NCBI GenBank assembly: GCA_950106755.1
Contig: OX467086.1
Coordinates: 15,766,001 to 15,830,000 of the forward strand
DNA: 64,000 bases
DNA from: Climacium dendroides
Taxonomy: Eukaryota > Streptophyta > Bryopsida > Hypnales > Climaciaceae
Direction: 5' to 3'
Of this stretch, positions 46,301 through 58,711 are shown piece by piece (the stretch's first letter is position 1; each line of letters starts with the position of its first letter). The translations under genes and the position numbers were made by a program. The notes beneath the pieces are model-generated. The model saw nothing but the letters and a program-made list of their open reading frames with translations, had not been told where the DNA came from and did no database searches.

Positions 46301-46422
46301 AACTACAAGTTGAAAGCAATTCCATAATGGGATGTTTTTCTAAAAATCAACATCAACATAGGGGTTAATTCAAACTACAATATGGAATTGCTTTCAACTT
46401 GTAGTTTGAATTAACCCCTAAA
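46301..46422. repeat. Complex foldback with two alternative hairpins
   Basis: A 26-bp arm at 46301-46326 is exactly complemented at 46381-46406. A second arm, 'ggggttaattcaaactac' at about 46360-46377, is complemented at 46401-46418. The two pairings share 46401-46406 and so exclude each other. No flanking duplication was seen. Confidence 0.7.
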
Positions 46423-47265
46423 GCCCGGAGGATTATAGAAGAAAAAAAATTCCAAAATTGTCAATTTTTGATGCATCGTCATAAATAAATATTAATTGAT
46501 TCTTTTAAATTCCAACTTTACAAATCTTCTTAAACAATAAAATCAATGTGAGGAAAAGAATTTAGCCCATTTGACCATATGGATTGAAAGATTATAACAT
46601 TTGAAATCATAAAATAATTCTTTTTTCATTCTTGCAAAATAGGGTCAACAAGCTTTGAGCCCTCTCGTTGTAAAGTTTTTATTTATTAAAAAATGAGGAT
46701 TTTCAACATTCATAAGTATATGATGTTAGATTTAGTGATGAAAAATTACAAAAGCAAATATAAAGTTTGTTTATTGTACATTACACTATTATGCAAGGAA
46801 GTTAAATGAATTGGCAATACACTAATCATTTTTTGATGTTTCTTGTGCAAGGAGTAAATTTTTTTATTTGAAATCCAAATAGTAAAAAGTTAGAAACAAG
46901 CATTTGGAATATGTGGAAAGAATATCAAAAACAAACATTCGGAATATGTGGGAAGAATTTCAAGAATTGTGACTTCACAAATTGCATGATAATAGGATTC
47001 GAAGTTAGAAGAAAATGTTTTTTGAAACCACCTTGACATAGCGAATATGGTTTGACTCCTCTAAGAATGTGATTTGAAAACTAAAATTTGTTTTTGTGAG
47101 ACAATTGTATGTCATATTATATTAGTTGTGTACATGCCAATTCTCAAAAGATGATGAGCACTTTGCAAAAGATGCACATTCCTACTAAAGAAATACATAT
47201 TTACATCTTCTATTAAAATTTCATGAACATCCGTCCAAAATTGAATTTATAGAAACCTATAGTTG
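46423..47265. other. AT-rich spacer, no feature seen
   Basis: Near 46900-46975 a short segment around 'attcggaatatgtggaaag' is duplicated in tandem. No gene is supported. Confidence 0.35.
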
Positions 47266-47269
47266 TTAG

Positions 47270-47560
47270 TATGTGAGCCTAAGATCGTGAGTCCATGAGC
47301 CTAGGAGCACAAGCTCCTATGTTATAGGCACCTTTCATGGTTATAGGATATTTATATTATAGGTGCCTACATTATAGGTACCTTCCATGATTGTAGGATA
47401 TTTATAGTATAGGTGTTTATATTATACATACCTATGTTATAAACTCATGGTTATAGGATATTTATGTGACATGTATGTATGTTATAAGCACCTTCAAGAG
47501 TTGTAGAATACCAACTTACGCCTATGCTCAAGGCTTGTAGGCTCGCATTTCTAAACTCAC
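47270..47560 (+). repeat. Degenerate tandem repeat built on 'ttataggtgcct'
   Basis: Variants of 'catggttataggatattta' and 'tataggtacct' alternate with a period of about 60-65 bp over four or five units. The block is bounded by inverted words for 'gagcctaagatcgtg'. Confidence 0.6.
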
Positions 47561-49486
47561 ATACTAGTGATATTGTATAGGAACCTACTTGTATTTTTAG
47601 TTGTCTATGCAACAAATAATTGGCCTTTTGGGATTAACATTTTCTTGTAATTTCCTTACATGTGTTAAGGTAGTATTTAAGACTAGTTTTAGGAGAGTTT
47701 GTATTTTGTGAAGGACAACTCAATGATTTTTTTGACTTGAAATGCTATAACTTTTATGTTGTTTTGAGTGGCAAACTTTCTTTCTACCACTATACAATGT
47801 TGTGTTCATACAATTTATGGTTTATGTTGGTGAGAAGATTATTTTGAGCTTTAATGAGCAATTTATTTATTTTTTATAATTTGTTGCTCGCAATATTATC
47901 TTTTATGTCATGCAAGTACATGACATGTCCCTCTTTTACAATGTCATTATAAAATTTAATTTCTTGTATATTGATTTTCAAATGTGTATGTACATTTTAT
48001 TAGGAGGCACAATTTTTTTTCCTAAATCATGTAATTTTTAGTCAATGTTAAAGTAGAAAGTTGTCCATGGGAGATTGGGAGGCAATCAATGAAATAAAAA
48101 CTTTCATCTTTATAAACTTAGATCTTAGAAATGGTGAAAGATTTGAGTTTGAAATGATTTGCTTGTATTGTACAAAAGGTAAGTACAAGATTATATTCTT
48201 ACATTTTTAGTTACTTCATTGATTTTTTCAATATCTCAATCACAATGGCACTATGTTCTTCAATTTTTTGGCAAAAAATGAAATAGCACTTTAAATGTTA
48301 AGAAATTGTTATTGAAAAAAGATAGAAACATGCAATGGTAGCCTATAAAATGAAGATCTATGCTATAAAGGTGGCGAAGAGCAACCACAAGATAAGGCAA
48401 GAGTTGTGACTTTTCACAAGAAAAAGGCTAACCAACAACTTTAGTCTATTAAAGTCCAACCATCTACCTACTCTATTGAGGAAGAAAAAACTAACAACAC
48501 TTACTATATTTGTTTGTATATATAAAAATCAACAACTTCACACTTACACTATAAGCATAAATGCAACACAAAGAAAAGCCATGTGGAAGCTTTTTAAATT
48601 GAAGCATCATTCATCTATTCAACAAGAGAATTGGAGTAAAAGCAAAGTGCCTCAAACACAGTTAATGCCAAAAAGTGCAATTAGAGAATATAATTGTTGT
48701 TTGACTAAGCAAAGTGATTATAAAATCTCTTCTCAAAATTCTATTTTTTTAGGTTGCATTTCGAGAAAGAAAAACCATACTGCACCCAATTTGATAATAA
48801 ACTTATAAATTACGGAGTAAAAATCCCAAGCATTGGTAACCCCTATTGTGTAGTAAAAAAAGGACGTAAAAGAGAGCCAAGAAAAGGAGAAGAAGAGGGA
48901 GGGATTCCAAAAAGTAAAAGGCGAGGAAAAAGGTGGGAAGAACTTTATGGGCAAAAGCAAGGGAGGGCAAAGAAGAAGGCGGAGTGATGATGGGAAGAAG
49001 GAGGTGTTCATTAGGGAAGCAGAGAAGAAGAGGAAGGCGAAGTTGAAGCCCCCCGGGGTGGCTTGGCAGTAGTATTTTGTATTGTTTTCTGTGTGTCGCA
49101 CTGTGTTTTGGGGTTTGTGTTGGGTGGTTGTAGTGTCTGGAGCAAGCCAACGTAGAAATTCTCATCAGGCGCTGATCATCACTCCGGCACGCAACCCTTG
49201 CCCTTTTCTCTTCCTCGCTTTGCGCGTCGCCCGCCTTGATTAGGGCACCAGCCTTCCCCTTTTGCCTTTGCTTAGAAGTTAGGTGCTCTGTTTTTAGCAG
49301 TCATAGCCTCCAAGGGACGGCAGCGTGGTGGTGTGCCGTCGTCTTGGCATTTCCTCTTCTCTTGCTCGTGTTTCCTTGCTTTAGTCGGGGAGCAGTTCTC
49401 TGGAGGTGAGGAGAGAGGATTGCGTCTTTGTTGTGACTTTGATTGAGTGAGTGAGGTAACGGAGAGTTTGCTGGTTGGAGAGCATC
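47561..49486. other. AT-rich spacer then promoter region of the E2 gene
   Basis: Up to about 48830 the DNA is AT-rich. The 110-codon frame at 48476-48808 is Lys/Asn/Ile-rich with no domain. From 48840 the sequence turns purine-rich and then GC-richer, typical of the promoter and leader of a housekeeping gene. I see no TATA box near the expected start. Confidence 0.4.
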
Positions 49487-51897
49487 ATGTCGTCCCCAAG
49501 CAAGCGGCGGGAGATGGACGTGATGAAGCTGTAAGCCTTGTTTTTGTTCTTTTTTTTTTGGATTTTAATTCTATCGTTTGTTTTTGATGTCCGCGTCTGT
49601 GTTACTGCTGTTAGGTGTCTTCGTGTTGAGGTGTGGTGAGGAGCGTTTGTGGTTGATGGCAGCAGAGGAGTGAATCATTTGTGTGCATCTGTTGCTACGT
49701 CGTTTCTTGGAGGTTGTCGCAATTGTTGCGATTCTCCCATGTGGCAACCTGCGTGGTGGTAATTGCGTGTGTCGTTGGTGAGGCGAGGCGCAACTGGATG
49801 AGATTTTTTTGGAAAGGAAGGTCTTTTTGTCTCTGATGATTGTGACTGTACAGGATGATGAGTGACTACAAAGTGGAGATGGTGAATGATGGAATGAGCG
49901 AATTCTATGTCGAGTTTCATGGGCCACGTGATAGTACGCCACTATACTTCCTGAATTTCACTTCTGTTTTCGTGTAATGACTTTCGAGGTTGCGTGGTCG
50001 GGCAGGGTTTCTGATCTAGAACTGTCTTTTAATGGTGTTTATAACCTCTTTCAAAATTACATGTGCATATTGTGATGAATATGATAGGCGATGGTTTTTT
50101 GAAAACTGTGTTGAACTACTCCTGTTATAGGTTGTTTCATCAGAGTGAAATACCATTACTAAAGGGGTTGATTAGGGAGTAATGGAGAGACGTGATTTTT
50201 GGTGTCCGAGTGGTTTTTCTCATTTTCCTTTCTAGTGCAGTAGCTCATAGTTGTGCTGCCCTTCAATGCAGGCATACATCGTTTTATTTGAATTTGTACA
50301 ATTTGTTGACGGAGTGAGTGTTGGCAGGTCCGTATCAAGAAGGAACCTGGAAAATCCGTGTTGAATTGCCTGAGGCCTACCCCTACAAGTCTCCGTCGAT
50401 TGGATTTGTGAACAGGATCTTCCATCCTAATGTGGATGAGATGTAAGACATCAATTCTCAATTCCATTTTTTTCTTTTTCTTTTTCTTTTACGGTTATGG
50501 CTTGCCAATTTTGTAATGCTGTACTTTTTTGTGACGTCTTTCCCTCATTTCTCGTTTTCTACGCCTGGGGAAGTAAAGACACTCGTAGCGCATGGGATTG
50601 CGCTCTGTTTCCTCTTGTTGATGGTCCTTATTCTATACATTTGATGATCACAGTCTCTGGAAGTCCTAAATATCTAGGCTGTTATTGCTGAATTTATGGT
50701 TTTGTGTTTTTCGAGATTCTCGAGCTGCATTAAATTCAATGTAAACTACCGGTAGTGCTGATGACAGGACGTCCAGTTCATGTTCTATGTGACGGGTTTC
50801 ATCAGTTGTATTAGGCTTGTTTTGAGAATCCAAGTCAAGCGAGGGTACTTTTGATGGCCTCACAAATTTTGTTTTGTGTCTTTTGGCCTTTTTGTTTCTT
50901 TATCCACAACCTGTATGCAGGTTCAGGTTCCATTTGGCTGAAGTTTGAGCATTATATTGTGCATCTTCTTGTTCTATGAAGAGCATGGCTGTAATCGTGG
51001 TGGACGTGAGATTCAGATGCTTAGACGTTGGGCACCTGCGGTGGTTGCAGGTCAGGATCTGTGTGCTTGGATGTCATCAATCAGACTTGGAGTCCCATGT
51101 TTGGTGAGTGACCTTCTTCAAGTGTTAATGATTTTGTGGCTTAATCTGGATTACAGGTCTGGTTGATTCCGAGACCTAAATCGTGACGAATTATTTAGGG
51201 TTTACTTCTTTTTAACTGGCCCTGAAGCGTTCAATTATTTCTAACCTGCAGAGATGCTTACAATGTGTAATGCGCGTTGTGATTTATGCAGATCTCATCA
51301 ATGTATTTGAAGTTTTCTTGCCTCAGCTCCTCCTCTATCCTAATCCGACCGATCCCTTGAACGGTGAAGCTGCTGCTTTGATGATGCGTGACCGTGAGCA
51401 TTACGAGCAGAAAGTGAAAGGTACTTAGCCAGTACGCTCTTCTTAAATTACGTAATTGTTTGAATATAGTGGTTTCTTATGTTACGTGCTCTGGAAACAC
51501 TGTATATCTTCTAGGTATAGGGTTTTAATTTATAATTAATTTTTGGTTAATTTGGCACTTGCTAGCTCTTGTACTCTGAATCCTCTTAATCGCACTGCGT
51601 CGGGGGTACAAGTCAGACTTGGCATGAGGACTTTCTCCAATCAGATGTGTACACAACGTGAATGGTTTTCAAGGTATGCGTTGGATGTGCAATTACAGAG
51701 TGTGTGAGAGTGTGTGTGTCTCAAAGACATTGACCACACAGCTGTTTGTTGTGTACATTGCAGAATATTGTGAAAGATATGCAAAATTAGAGGACATCGG
51801 AAGGCGACCGGAGGAAGACACCAGTGATGGTGAGGTGAGTGAGGATGAAGAGTATATGTCAAGTGACGAGGAGATGGCCGGCCCTGCAGACCCTTGA
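49487..51897 (+). CDS. Ubiquitin-conjugating enzyme E2, UBC4/5/6 (UBE2H) type
   Basis: Six exons (49487-49530, 49854-49933, 50328-50442, 51051-51103, 51292-51420, 51764-51897) join in phase into 184 aa. The start [15 protein letters not shown] is the conserved start of this family. The UBC fold covers residues about 5-150, with the HPN motif at 74-76 and the catalytic cysteine at position 85 ([13 protein letters not shown]). The C-terminal tail is acidic ([17 protein letters not shown]) and ends in GPADP, as expected for the Arabidopsis UBC4/5/6 and animal UBE2H group. The enzyme takes ubiquitin from E1 as a thioester and passes it to substrates with an E3, in cytosol and nucleus. All catalytic residues are intact. 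Exon structure and the missing TATA box suit a housekeeping gene. Confidence 0.97.
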
Positions 51898-53050
51898 GTT
51901 TTTTCGTGTCTTTGTGACTATATTGGAAAGTCCTCTCCTTTGTCTCATCCACACCAGATGGGATCAAGCCAGGCGAGGGTTTGACATCCATTTGGGTGGC
52001 TTGAATCCCGGGCAGAGGGAAATCTTGGGGATAAGATGGTTTGACCCTGTGATTTGTCTCAGAAGGGCTCCTTGGGGCTTCCGGACAGGTAAGACTTAGT
52101 TCCTATTGCAATAAATGAGGGTCGTCATGGTCCTCCTCCCCGCTGTGCTGGTGGTTGGACCTCATAATTGGCTGCAAGCAATGCCCAACTGTAAATACAA
52201 TTTGGGGATGTAAAGAGCGATAGCGCTTTTATTTCTGTCGGTCGACTGTCCGTCCTCACACGACTCCTGAACCATGACCTGTTCCATGTGGGAAAAAGAA
52301 GGCACCCAAGCGTGGTGATGGATGTGCATATAAATGAAATGGCACCCTGTGGTAAATTGAGAGCGCGACTTTTGTGGTTTCAAGGGTTGCTGGGTGTTAG
52401 TATGAATGTACAGTACAGGGGTGTTCTGTGTCTACGGACTTGGATTGAAATTATGGTATGAACTCAGCCTTAGTGCCTGATTCTCAACAACAACACCGTT
52501 TCAATTGGTTTAGGGTTTAGGATTTTTTGTTCATCTCTTTTGCCGCTTCGTGCCAATCTGAAGGAGTGGTTAGTAACTTAGCAGTACAGAACCCTGATGC
52601 ACTAGGAACCTGTGCCACTTGTGCGCAATCTTCAGATTGCACGGAATTCTTGATCTAATATGGAGTTATTGTGTCTCGGTGATATGGTCTTTATTGGTGA
52701 AGCCTTCGAAAATGTAGTATTCTGTTATTTGTTAGCACTAACGAATACTTTCTAAAACCATTCGTTCGATCTAAACATTCGACGAATGTTCGAAAATTAG
52801 CTACATAAGAAATCAGAATGTTGCCACAAAACCTATTTTCCAAAACCCTAAGAGAATATTGTCCACACCTACGGTAATATGACGCATATTCGTTACTTGG
52901 GTTCTTTGACAAGATCTACTTTTGGTGACAAAACAGTGGTTTCTGAGGGTCTTCGTTTTTCTTTTGCCTGTGATTGATTCTTTTATAACCACTTCAGTTT
53001 GGGTGCCTTTGTTGAGCTGAGTCAAATGTAGCTCATTGGCTTTTTTTATT
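51898..53050. other. 3' flank of the E2 gene
   Basis: Composition stays gene-like for about 1.1 kb, so it probably includes a long 3' untranslated region. Candidate frames overlap on both strands and have no domain. An imperfect 'cgttcgat/cgaatgttcg' inverted word is near 52760-52790. Confidence 0.4.
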
Positions 53051-53329
53051 TTTTAAACTTTCGGTGTAAGGTAGGAGGACAACAAACCAACTCGTTTATT
53101 AACGGTGGTTTATGGACCTTATAGTATAGTATATCTCCCTTTCACCCAAAATGATCTCAAAGTTGGAGAAAATGTTTGGGATTAAGGTTGAAGATGACAT
53201 TTTAAAAACCTATTTAATGTTGTATATAGAGTCTAGTGTATTCTTAGTGTCATAGAAATTTTGAGTTTTGGAATCCTTTTCAAAGTGTTGTTTTGGAATA
53301 TTGAAAAGTGAAAATTTTGGGGCATTTTT

Positions 53330-53600
53330 AAGGAGTATCAATTGATATTTAATCCTTAAATGATGAGTTGGTCATCATGGAAATCATTTGTTTGGGTATC
53401 ATGTGAATTGTTGGCTTTTAAAAAATGAAAAAGTACTCATTAGAAGACAATCTATTATAGAATATGTTCCTTTTTTTTTAGAAAATTTGGAGGATGAGTA
53501 GTTGTCCTACATAAAGAGATTTGGTCATTCATTGGCTAAAAAGTTTGTCGTGTCATTTAAGGGTTAATTGTTGATTGTGAGGTGTCATTTTGTAGATAGT
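53330..53600 (-). repeat. Dispersed unit of repeat R4
   Basis: It shares 'ccttaaatgatgagttggtc', 'atgtgaattgttggcttt', 'gtactcattagaag' and 'gaggatgagtagttg' with the inverted unit at 34560-34740 and with 57835-58080. Orientation is opposite to most units in the 34340 array. Confidence 0.65.
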
Positions 53601-56435
53601 TAGTATGGGCCCAAGACCATGTGTAGGCTTGTGTATCAATTCCCGAAGCTTCATCTCCTTCAATCAAGCAATACTCAAAGAGATGCAAAAAATAAAAACA
53701 AACAATGTTGACTGATTCCTTTAGTAAATTAATTTGTTTTTCAATTGATGGTTGCATGGATGGAGGGGGAACTATTGTTTGGTGAGTTGTCTTGGATAGT
53801 AATCAAAAGTTAAATTTGACCAACTTTCAACATTACAAAGTATTATAGGAAGATCAATTTGGGACAAAAAATTGAAGCCAATAAGACTATATCATAGTAG
53901 GACAAAAGGAATAGGTTACAACAAATTTTGCAATTTCTTTGCAAAAATGAATTTTTTGCATCACCTTTGGATGGATGTGTCTAAGTAGGTGAAATAATAC
54001 TATATAACAATTAATTTTGAATAATATATTTTTATTTTGGAAAAAAATAGATTTTGATTTGTTTAATTCTTAATTGGCTAAACTAACCATCTAAGGTCTT
54101 TTTTCATCTTTTAATAAAATTCAATTTTTTTTAAAGGTTAACAATGTGAATCAAAATTTATTGAAAAAGAAATTGAGCATGATTCTTAATTAACTCCTAT
54201 AATTCATTACAATCACATTGTGATTTCTAAGGTTTTAGTCAATTGTTGTGGTTTGATTTTTTACTTGTTTGTGCTTGCTATTTATATTTTTGAGTACACT
54301 TTTTTTTACTGAGTCTTGAAAAATATAACTTAGATATTTATGTGAATAAGGATGCAATTTCTTTAAATTTTTGAGTGATGTGACCTCAAATATTCAATTT
54401 CTCCAATCATTGAAGGAATTTGTGAGGAATTGCCATGTGGCAGTTTTTTTCACTTGTGGACACTCTTTCTTAAACGCAATTATATGAAAAAATTCTTTTA
54501 GGCCATAAAAATTGTGTTTTAGAAGTTTTCTTAAGTTTTTTTTCCTCACTTTGTTGTTATAGTGAAAGACTTTGTTATTTGGATTGTAGATAGTTATGCA
54601 AGGTCTATAAATTTTTTACAAAGTGGATTCAAGTTTTTCCATTTTTAGTGTGCTAGTTTCCAACCTTTGTTTTACATCCTAAGAGATGCAAACTAAATTC
54701 AACATCCTCTAATTTTGATTGAAATTGAAGTTGGGATACCCCCATGGATAAGTAATGGAAAAATGCTCTCTACTCCTTGACTTGGTAGATTTCACAAATG
54801 GTAAGAAATTTGGGTTTGAAATTCTTTGTATGTGCTTTGCATGAAGTTTAGATAAAGATCTTATGGTCACAAAAATTTGACACAAAAATGACTATTTTTT
54901 GCAATTGAGGGAGCTCAAAATGAAAAAGAATTTTAATATTAAATCCCCAAATGCTAAAGAATCAAAAATTGACTTTTTTTAAAAAAAAAATTCTTTATTC
55001 ATGTAGTTTGTAAGTTGTTTTTTTATCAATTGAGAGAAACTCTTAATTTGGACAAAAACTTTGCCTTGAGTAATTTTTCAAACTCAAACATTTCAATGAG
55101 TATTTTATACAGTTTGTCTTTGGTTGAGGTACCTAAACAATCAAATTCTATCCCCCCCCCCAAATTCTCTATAGGTAGTAGAAGTAGACAAGGGTTGGAT
55201 TAGTGTTGATAAGAATAAAGAAAATGGTTATTCAACATAGCCTCGAGTGGAATTTTTAATTGATTATCAAGGCTTTAAAATGAGCTTTAAAATAATATTT
55301 TTTAACAACTCAAGCATTGTAAAACTTGGCATATATGCTCTTATCTATTCATAATTACATTTGGTATAAAAATTCAAACTTTTTTTTAAGAAGTTTAAGA
55401 TATGTCACCTTCAAGTAAATATGCTTGACAAAGAAATTGTTGTTTATCAAAAATTGAACATACATTGATTAAAAATATCTCAAATTTATAAGATCAAATT
55501 CTTTCTAAATTTTAAAGGAAAATAATTTGATAGTACTTAACAAGATTCTATAGTTAGATTTCTAGATTTCTACAAATTAGATTCAATAATATTATCAAAT
55601 TTTGATTTCAAAAAACAACAAATTAAAACTGATTTCTAAGGGAGGAATCTTAGCTAGAAATCACTTAGAAGTTAAATTATCTCAAGAACTATCTCATTTT
55701 ATATTACATTTTGTCAAAAGTCAAAATGTGATTCTAAATTCTCTTTACATGCATGCATTTTGTGTGCTTCTATGATTAAATTTTCAGTTTTCTAGTGTTC
55801 AAAATAGAAAATAGATGTACTTAAAATTAACAATAGGTTCTTATGAAAATTGTCTTTTAGTAATGATGCAATTATCTTATAGAAATGGCCAAAAATTTAT
55901 GAAAAATCATAAATGCTCATACTTCAAACAATGAAGAGTTATAAATAATTTATATAGAAAGAAAGAGAGAAGATTTTTCTTAAAGAAAAAAATTGCTTAA
56001 GAAAATTCGAGGAATTTTTGACAATATATTTGTCCTTTCTAGGTGGAAGAAATCACTAAATTGCTATAAATATCTTTGAATTGAATTCCCTTTTATGCAA
56101 TAGTGAGTGCACATATAGATGAATGAATGAATTTTTGTAGCCACAATTTATATGTTTCATTCTTATCTTTGGATATAAATAGCTCCATCCCTCTATTGGC
56201 AATCACTACCTAAAATTAATGAAATAGAAAAAAATTAGAATTTATAATAGTACATGATTTGCCTAATTAGTACATGTGATAGTAATTTACCAAAGTTGCA
56301 TTATCTTAAATTAGTTATTGATGAAATGTTATTATATCTAACCAATTTCATTAAAGTACTATTCAAAATTTGCTCATATTATGTAATAGAAGATGCATTG
56401 TGACCAGTAGATAAATGTAGTGAAATTTTGGTCTA
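53601..56435. other. AT-rich intergenic DNA, no gene seen
   Basis: About 2.8 kb of A/T-rich sequence without a supported frame or defined tandem unit. A 10-base C run is at about 55152-55161. The plus frame at 55015-55203 has no recognisable product. Confidence 0.35.
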
Positions 56436-56439
56436 GGCT

Positions 56440-57340
56440 TAACTCCTAAAGGTCCATTGTCCCCTCAAGGGACAAAATGGATTCAGCAAGGTTCCTATAA
56501 ATTCAATTTTTAATGAAATTTAGTGAAACTTTCTCATGAGATAGAAAAACTTATTAGTTTAGCAGGAATACAATTTTTTAAAAATTTCAATTGGTGCTTG
56601 GGATGATAAGATTATATCACAAAAATTCCAAATTTTTATTTAGTGGGCAGAAAATAAATTCACAAAAACTTAAAATTAAATTAATTTTTTTTCCTTGTAG
56701 ATAACATTTTTGTCTACATGTGAAGCTTTGATTTATTCCATTTTAATTAGTGATGTGAAAGTTATGAACAATCTTGTTTTTTGGGCAATCTAAGCATCTT
56801 TTTGAAAAAAGTCCTTATGAGATTCATCTCTAAATGCAATTCTCACAATTAAATTTTTTTTTTGATGAGGTTAATTTTGCTTTCTAGAACAATCGCACCA
56901 TCGGGATTATTGTGTTTCAATCCCATCTAAGAGCTATTAATGATTTAGGTAATAGCTTCTACTAAATAATTTTTTAAAGAATGAAAATCAACTAATTTCT
57001 TAAAAAAATTCCTAAATTTTCAACTCAATCCTTCAATATAAAAACTTTTAAATTCAAATTCCATAGTGGAATTTTTTTTCACAAATGGTAGTTAAAGTCA
57101 TTTGAAATTGTAGGCTAGTGTTAAAGAAAAAAACAAAAAAAAACTTTGAATCCTAATATCTCTCAATTTGTATAGTCAAACTTGAAGAAATTTTTACCAC
57201 ATGATTTCAATCAAGTAAAATACAAGATCCTATTGTTAGATTCTAATTTTTTTTGTTTCTTAGAGCAAATGTACCAAAAATGGTAGTTTTGAGTGGTTTT
57301 TGACAAAAACAATTCCTTGAGCCTTTGGGAATCAACAAAG
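56440..57340 (+). repeat. Long-period repeat R3, third copy
   Basis: It is collinear with 28020-28950 over about 900 bp. Shared landmarks are 'gtctacatgtgaagctttga', 'ttttttgggcaatctaagca', 'accatcgggattattgtg' and 'tacaagatcctattgttaga'. Coding capacity and termini were not found. Confidence 0.65.
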
Positions 57341-57394
57341 CAGAAAGCCTCATCGCGACAATGCCCTTGTGTGTCAAGCTTTGCATCTTCTATG

Positions 57395-57510
57395 CTTCAT
57401 GTCCACAATGTTACATTGGATGTTGGACGGTATTGTTAACATAAAAATACAGTTTGTTACATCACATGTCACTTGAAATCCATAACCTAAAACATGGGGC
57501 TCTTTTAGTG
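57395..57510. mobile_element. CACTA-type MITE family C2, 5'-truncated copy
   Basis: It carries 'gttacattggatgt', 'gttaacataaaaatacag' and 'ccataacctaaaacatggg', and ends CTCTTTTAGTG. This matches the right two thirds of the 42100 element. The left terminus is missing. Confidence 0.6.
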
Positions 57511-57834
57511 AATAGGACAAATTTGTCTATGTACTTGTTCTTGACAAGTTGACTACTAAAAATATCTCCCAAAGTGCAATTAAACCATTTCCATACTTCA
57601 TTGTGATTAGTTGATTGTTGATTTTTTAAATTTTGGTTTTAATGGTCCAAGGAGCTTCTGCTTTAAAACTTCACAATAATTACATGTCTTATCCAAATTT
57701 TTATTTATTTATATTTCTAAATTCATGATTTACAATTGCTCATACTACAAAAATATTTTTTTCCCTTGATAAAGGTGCCTCCAACTATCCTAAATACCTT
57801 ATTTTGACTATCTTAGATGTGTTCACCTTCCTAC

Positions 57835-58080
57835 CAATTTTTTTGAACCCTTAAATGATGGACCACTGACCATAGAAATCATCCATTTTGACACCGTGGG
57901 AATCACTGGTTTAAAAAAAGTTCAAAAGCACTCATTGAAAGTCAAAGTACTATAGAAGATCTTCCCTTTTCACACAAAGATTTAAGGATGAATAGTTGCA
58001 CTTCTAACCTACACTAAAAGGTTCTCTATCATTCATCGGACCCAAACATCTGCCTCCATTTTTAAGGGTTAAGTAAACTT
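57835..58080 (-). repeat. Dispersed unit of repeat R4
   Basis: Shared words are 'cccttaaatgatggacca', 'gcactcattgaaagtcaaag', 'ggatgaatagttgcactt' and 'tttttaagggttaa'. It ends just before the GC-rich leader of the RING gene. Confidence 0.65.
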
Positions 58081-58129
58081 TAATTTTGTAGGTGACTCTA
58101 ATTTTACACCCTAACCTACAACCGCCATA

Positions 58130-58711
58130 TCTCTACTTCCGTCCTGACTCATGTCCTGTCAGCGTACATTCCACGCCCACAATGTCTCCTTCCCGTACAT
58201 GATGATAACAGAATTCTTAGGACTGGTGTCACACTGTAGGACGAGTCCGAGCAGCCCGACTGGACGTGGCAACCAAGGAACTGAAGGAAGCCATCCGTCC
58301 CGAATCCGGCAGCCACCGCATCACTGGCACCGCCCGCGAAGATTACGAGCCGAAGCTTCATCACGCCTGCCTTCTTCCGATTCCCGTAAACTCAAACTCA
58401 GTCGGATCCTCCTTCCCCATCAATCCATCCACCGTCGTCACTTGCAACCCAACCCAACAGTCGATCAAGCATTCGAGGACGCCAGACGGTGCATTTTTTC
58501 CTTGTCTTCGGCGTACCCATGTTGTGGACTGAGTCCGGAATTTGCTGCTGCTGCTGCTGGGGAGAATTTCTGTTCTTGCCGAGTTCGCGAATCTGCCGGG
58601 CGAGGGACGGATTGGTGTTTGCAGATTTGGGGCGTACAAGTGCTGGCTCGAGGGGTGGAAGGGTTGTGGTCGTTGGAGGTGGTTTGGGGCGGATCGGACC
58701 ACCCATAGACG
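58130..58711 (+). promoter_or_regulatory. GC-rich promoter/leader of the RNF170-like gene
   Basis: The base composition changes abruptly from AT-rich repeat to CpG-rich at about 58120. Overlapping frames are open on both strands, the longest 248 codons on the minus strand, simply because stops are rare in GC-rich DNA. The plus frame 58151-58708 ends with an in-frame TAG three bases before the ATG at 58712, so it is not part of the protein. A run of CTG/GCT triplets lies at 58540-58560. Confidence 0.45.

Noticed and set aside
48476..48808. 110-codon plus-strand frame upstream of the E2 gene
   Set aside because: Lys/Asn/Ile/Ser-rich translation of AT-rich DNA with no domain and no promoter-like context.
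49571..49942. Two overlapping minus-strand frames (123 and 81 codons)
   Set aside because: They are antisense to intron 1 and exon 2 of the E2 gene and are Ser/His/Arg-rich without a domain.
50918..50950. A possible extra exon of the E2 gene after 'tgcag' reading SGS-like
   Set aside because: The SGS reading is in the wrong phase for the upstream exon, and the in-phase reading meets a stop within eight codons. The exon at 51051-51103 gives the exact family motif with the catalytic cysteine. The resemblance may be chance.
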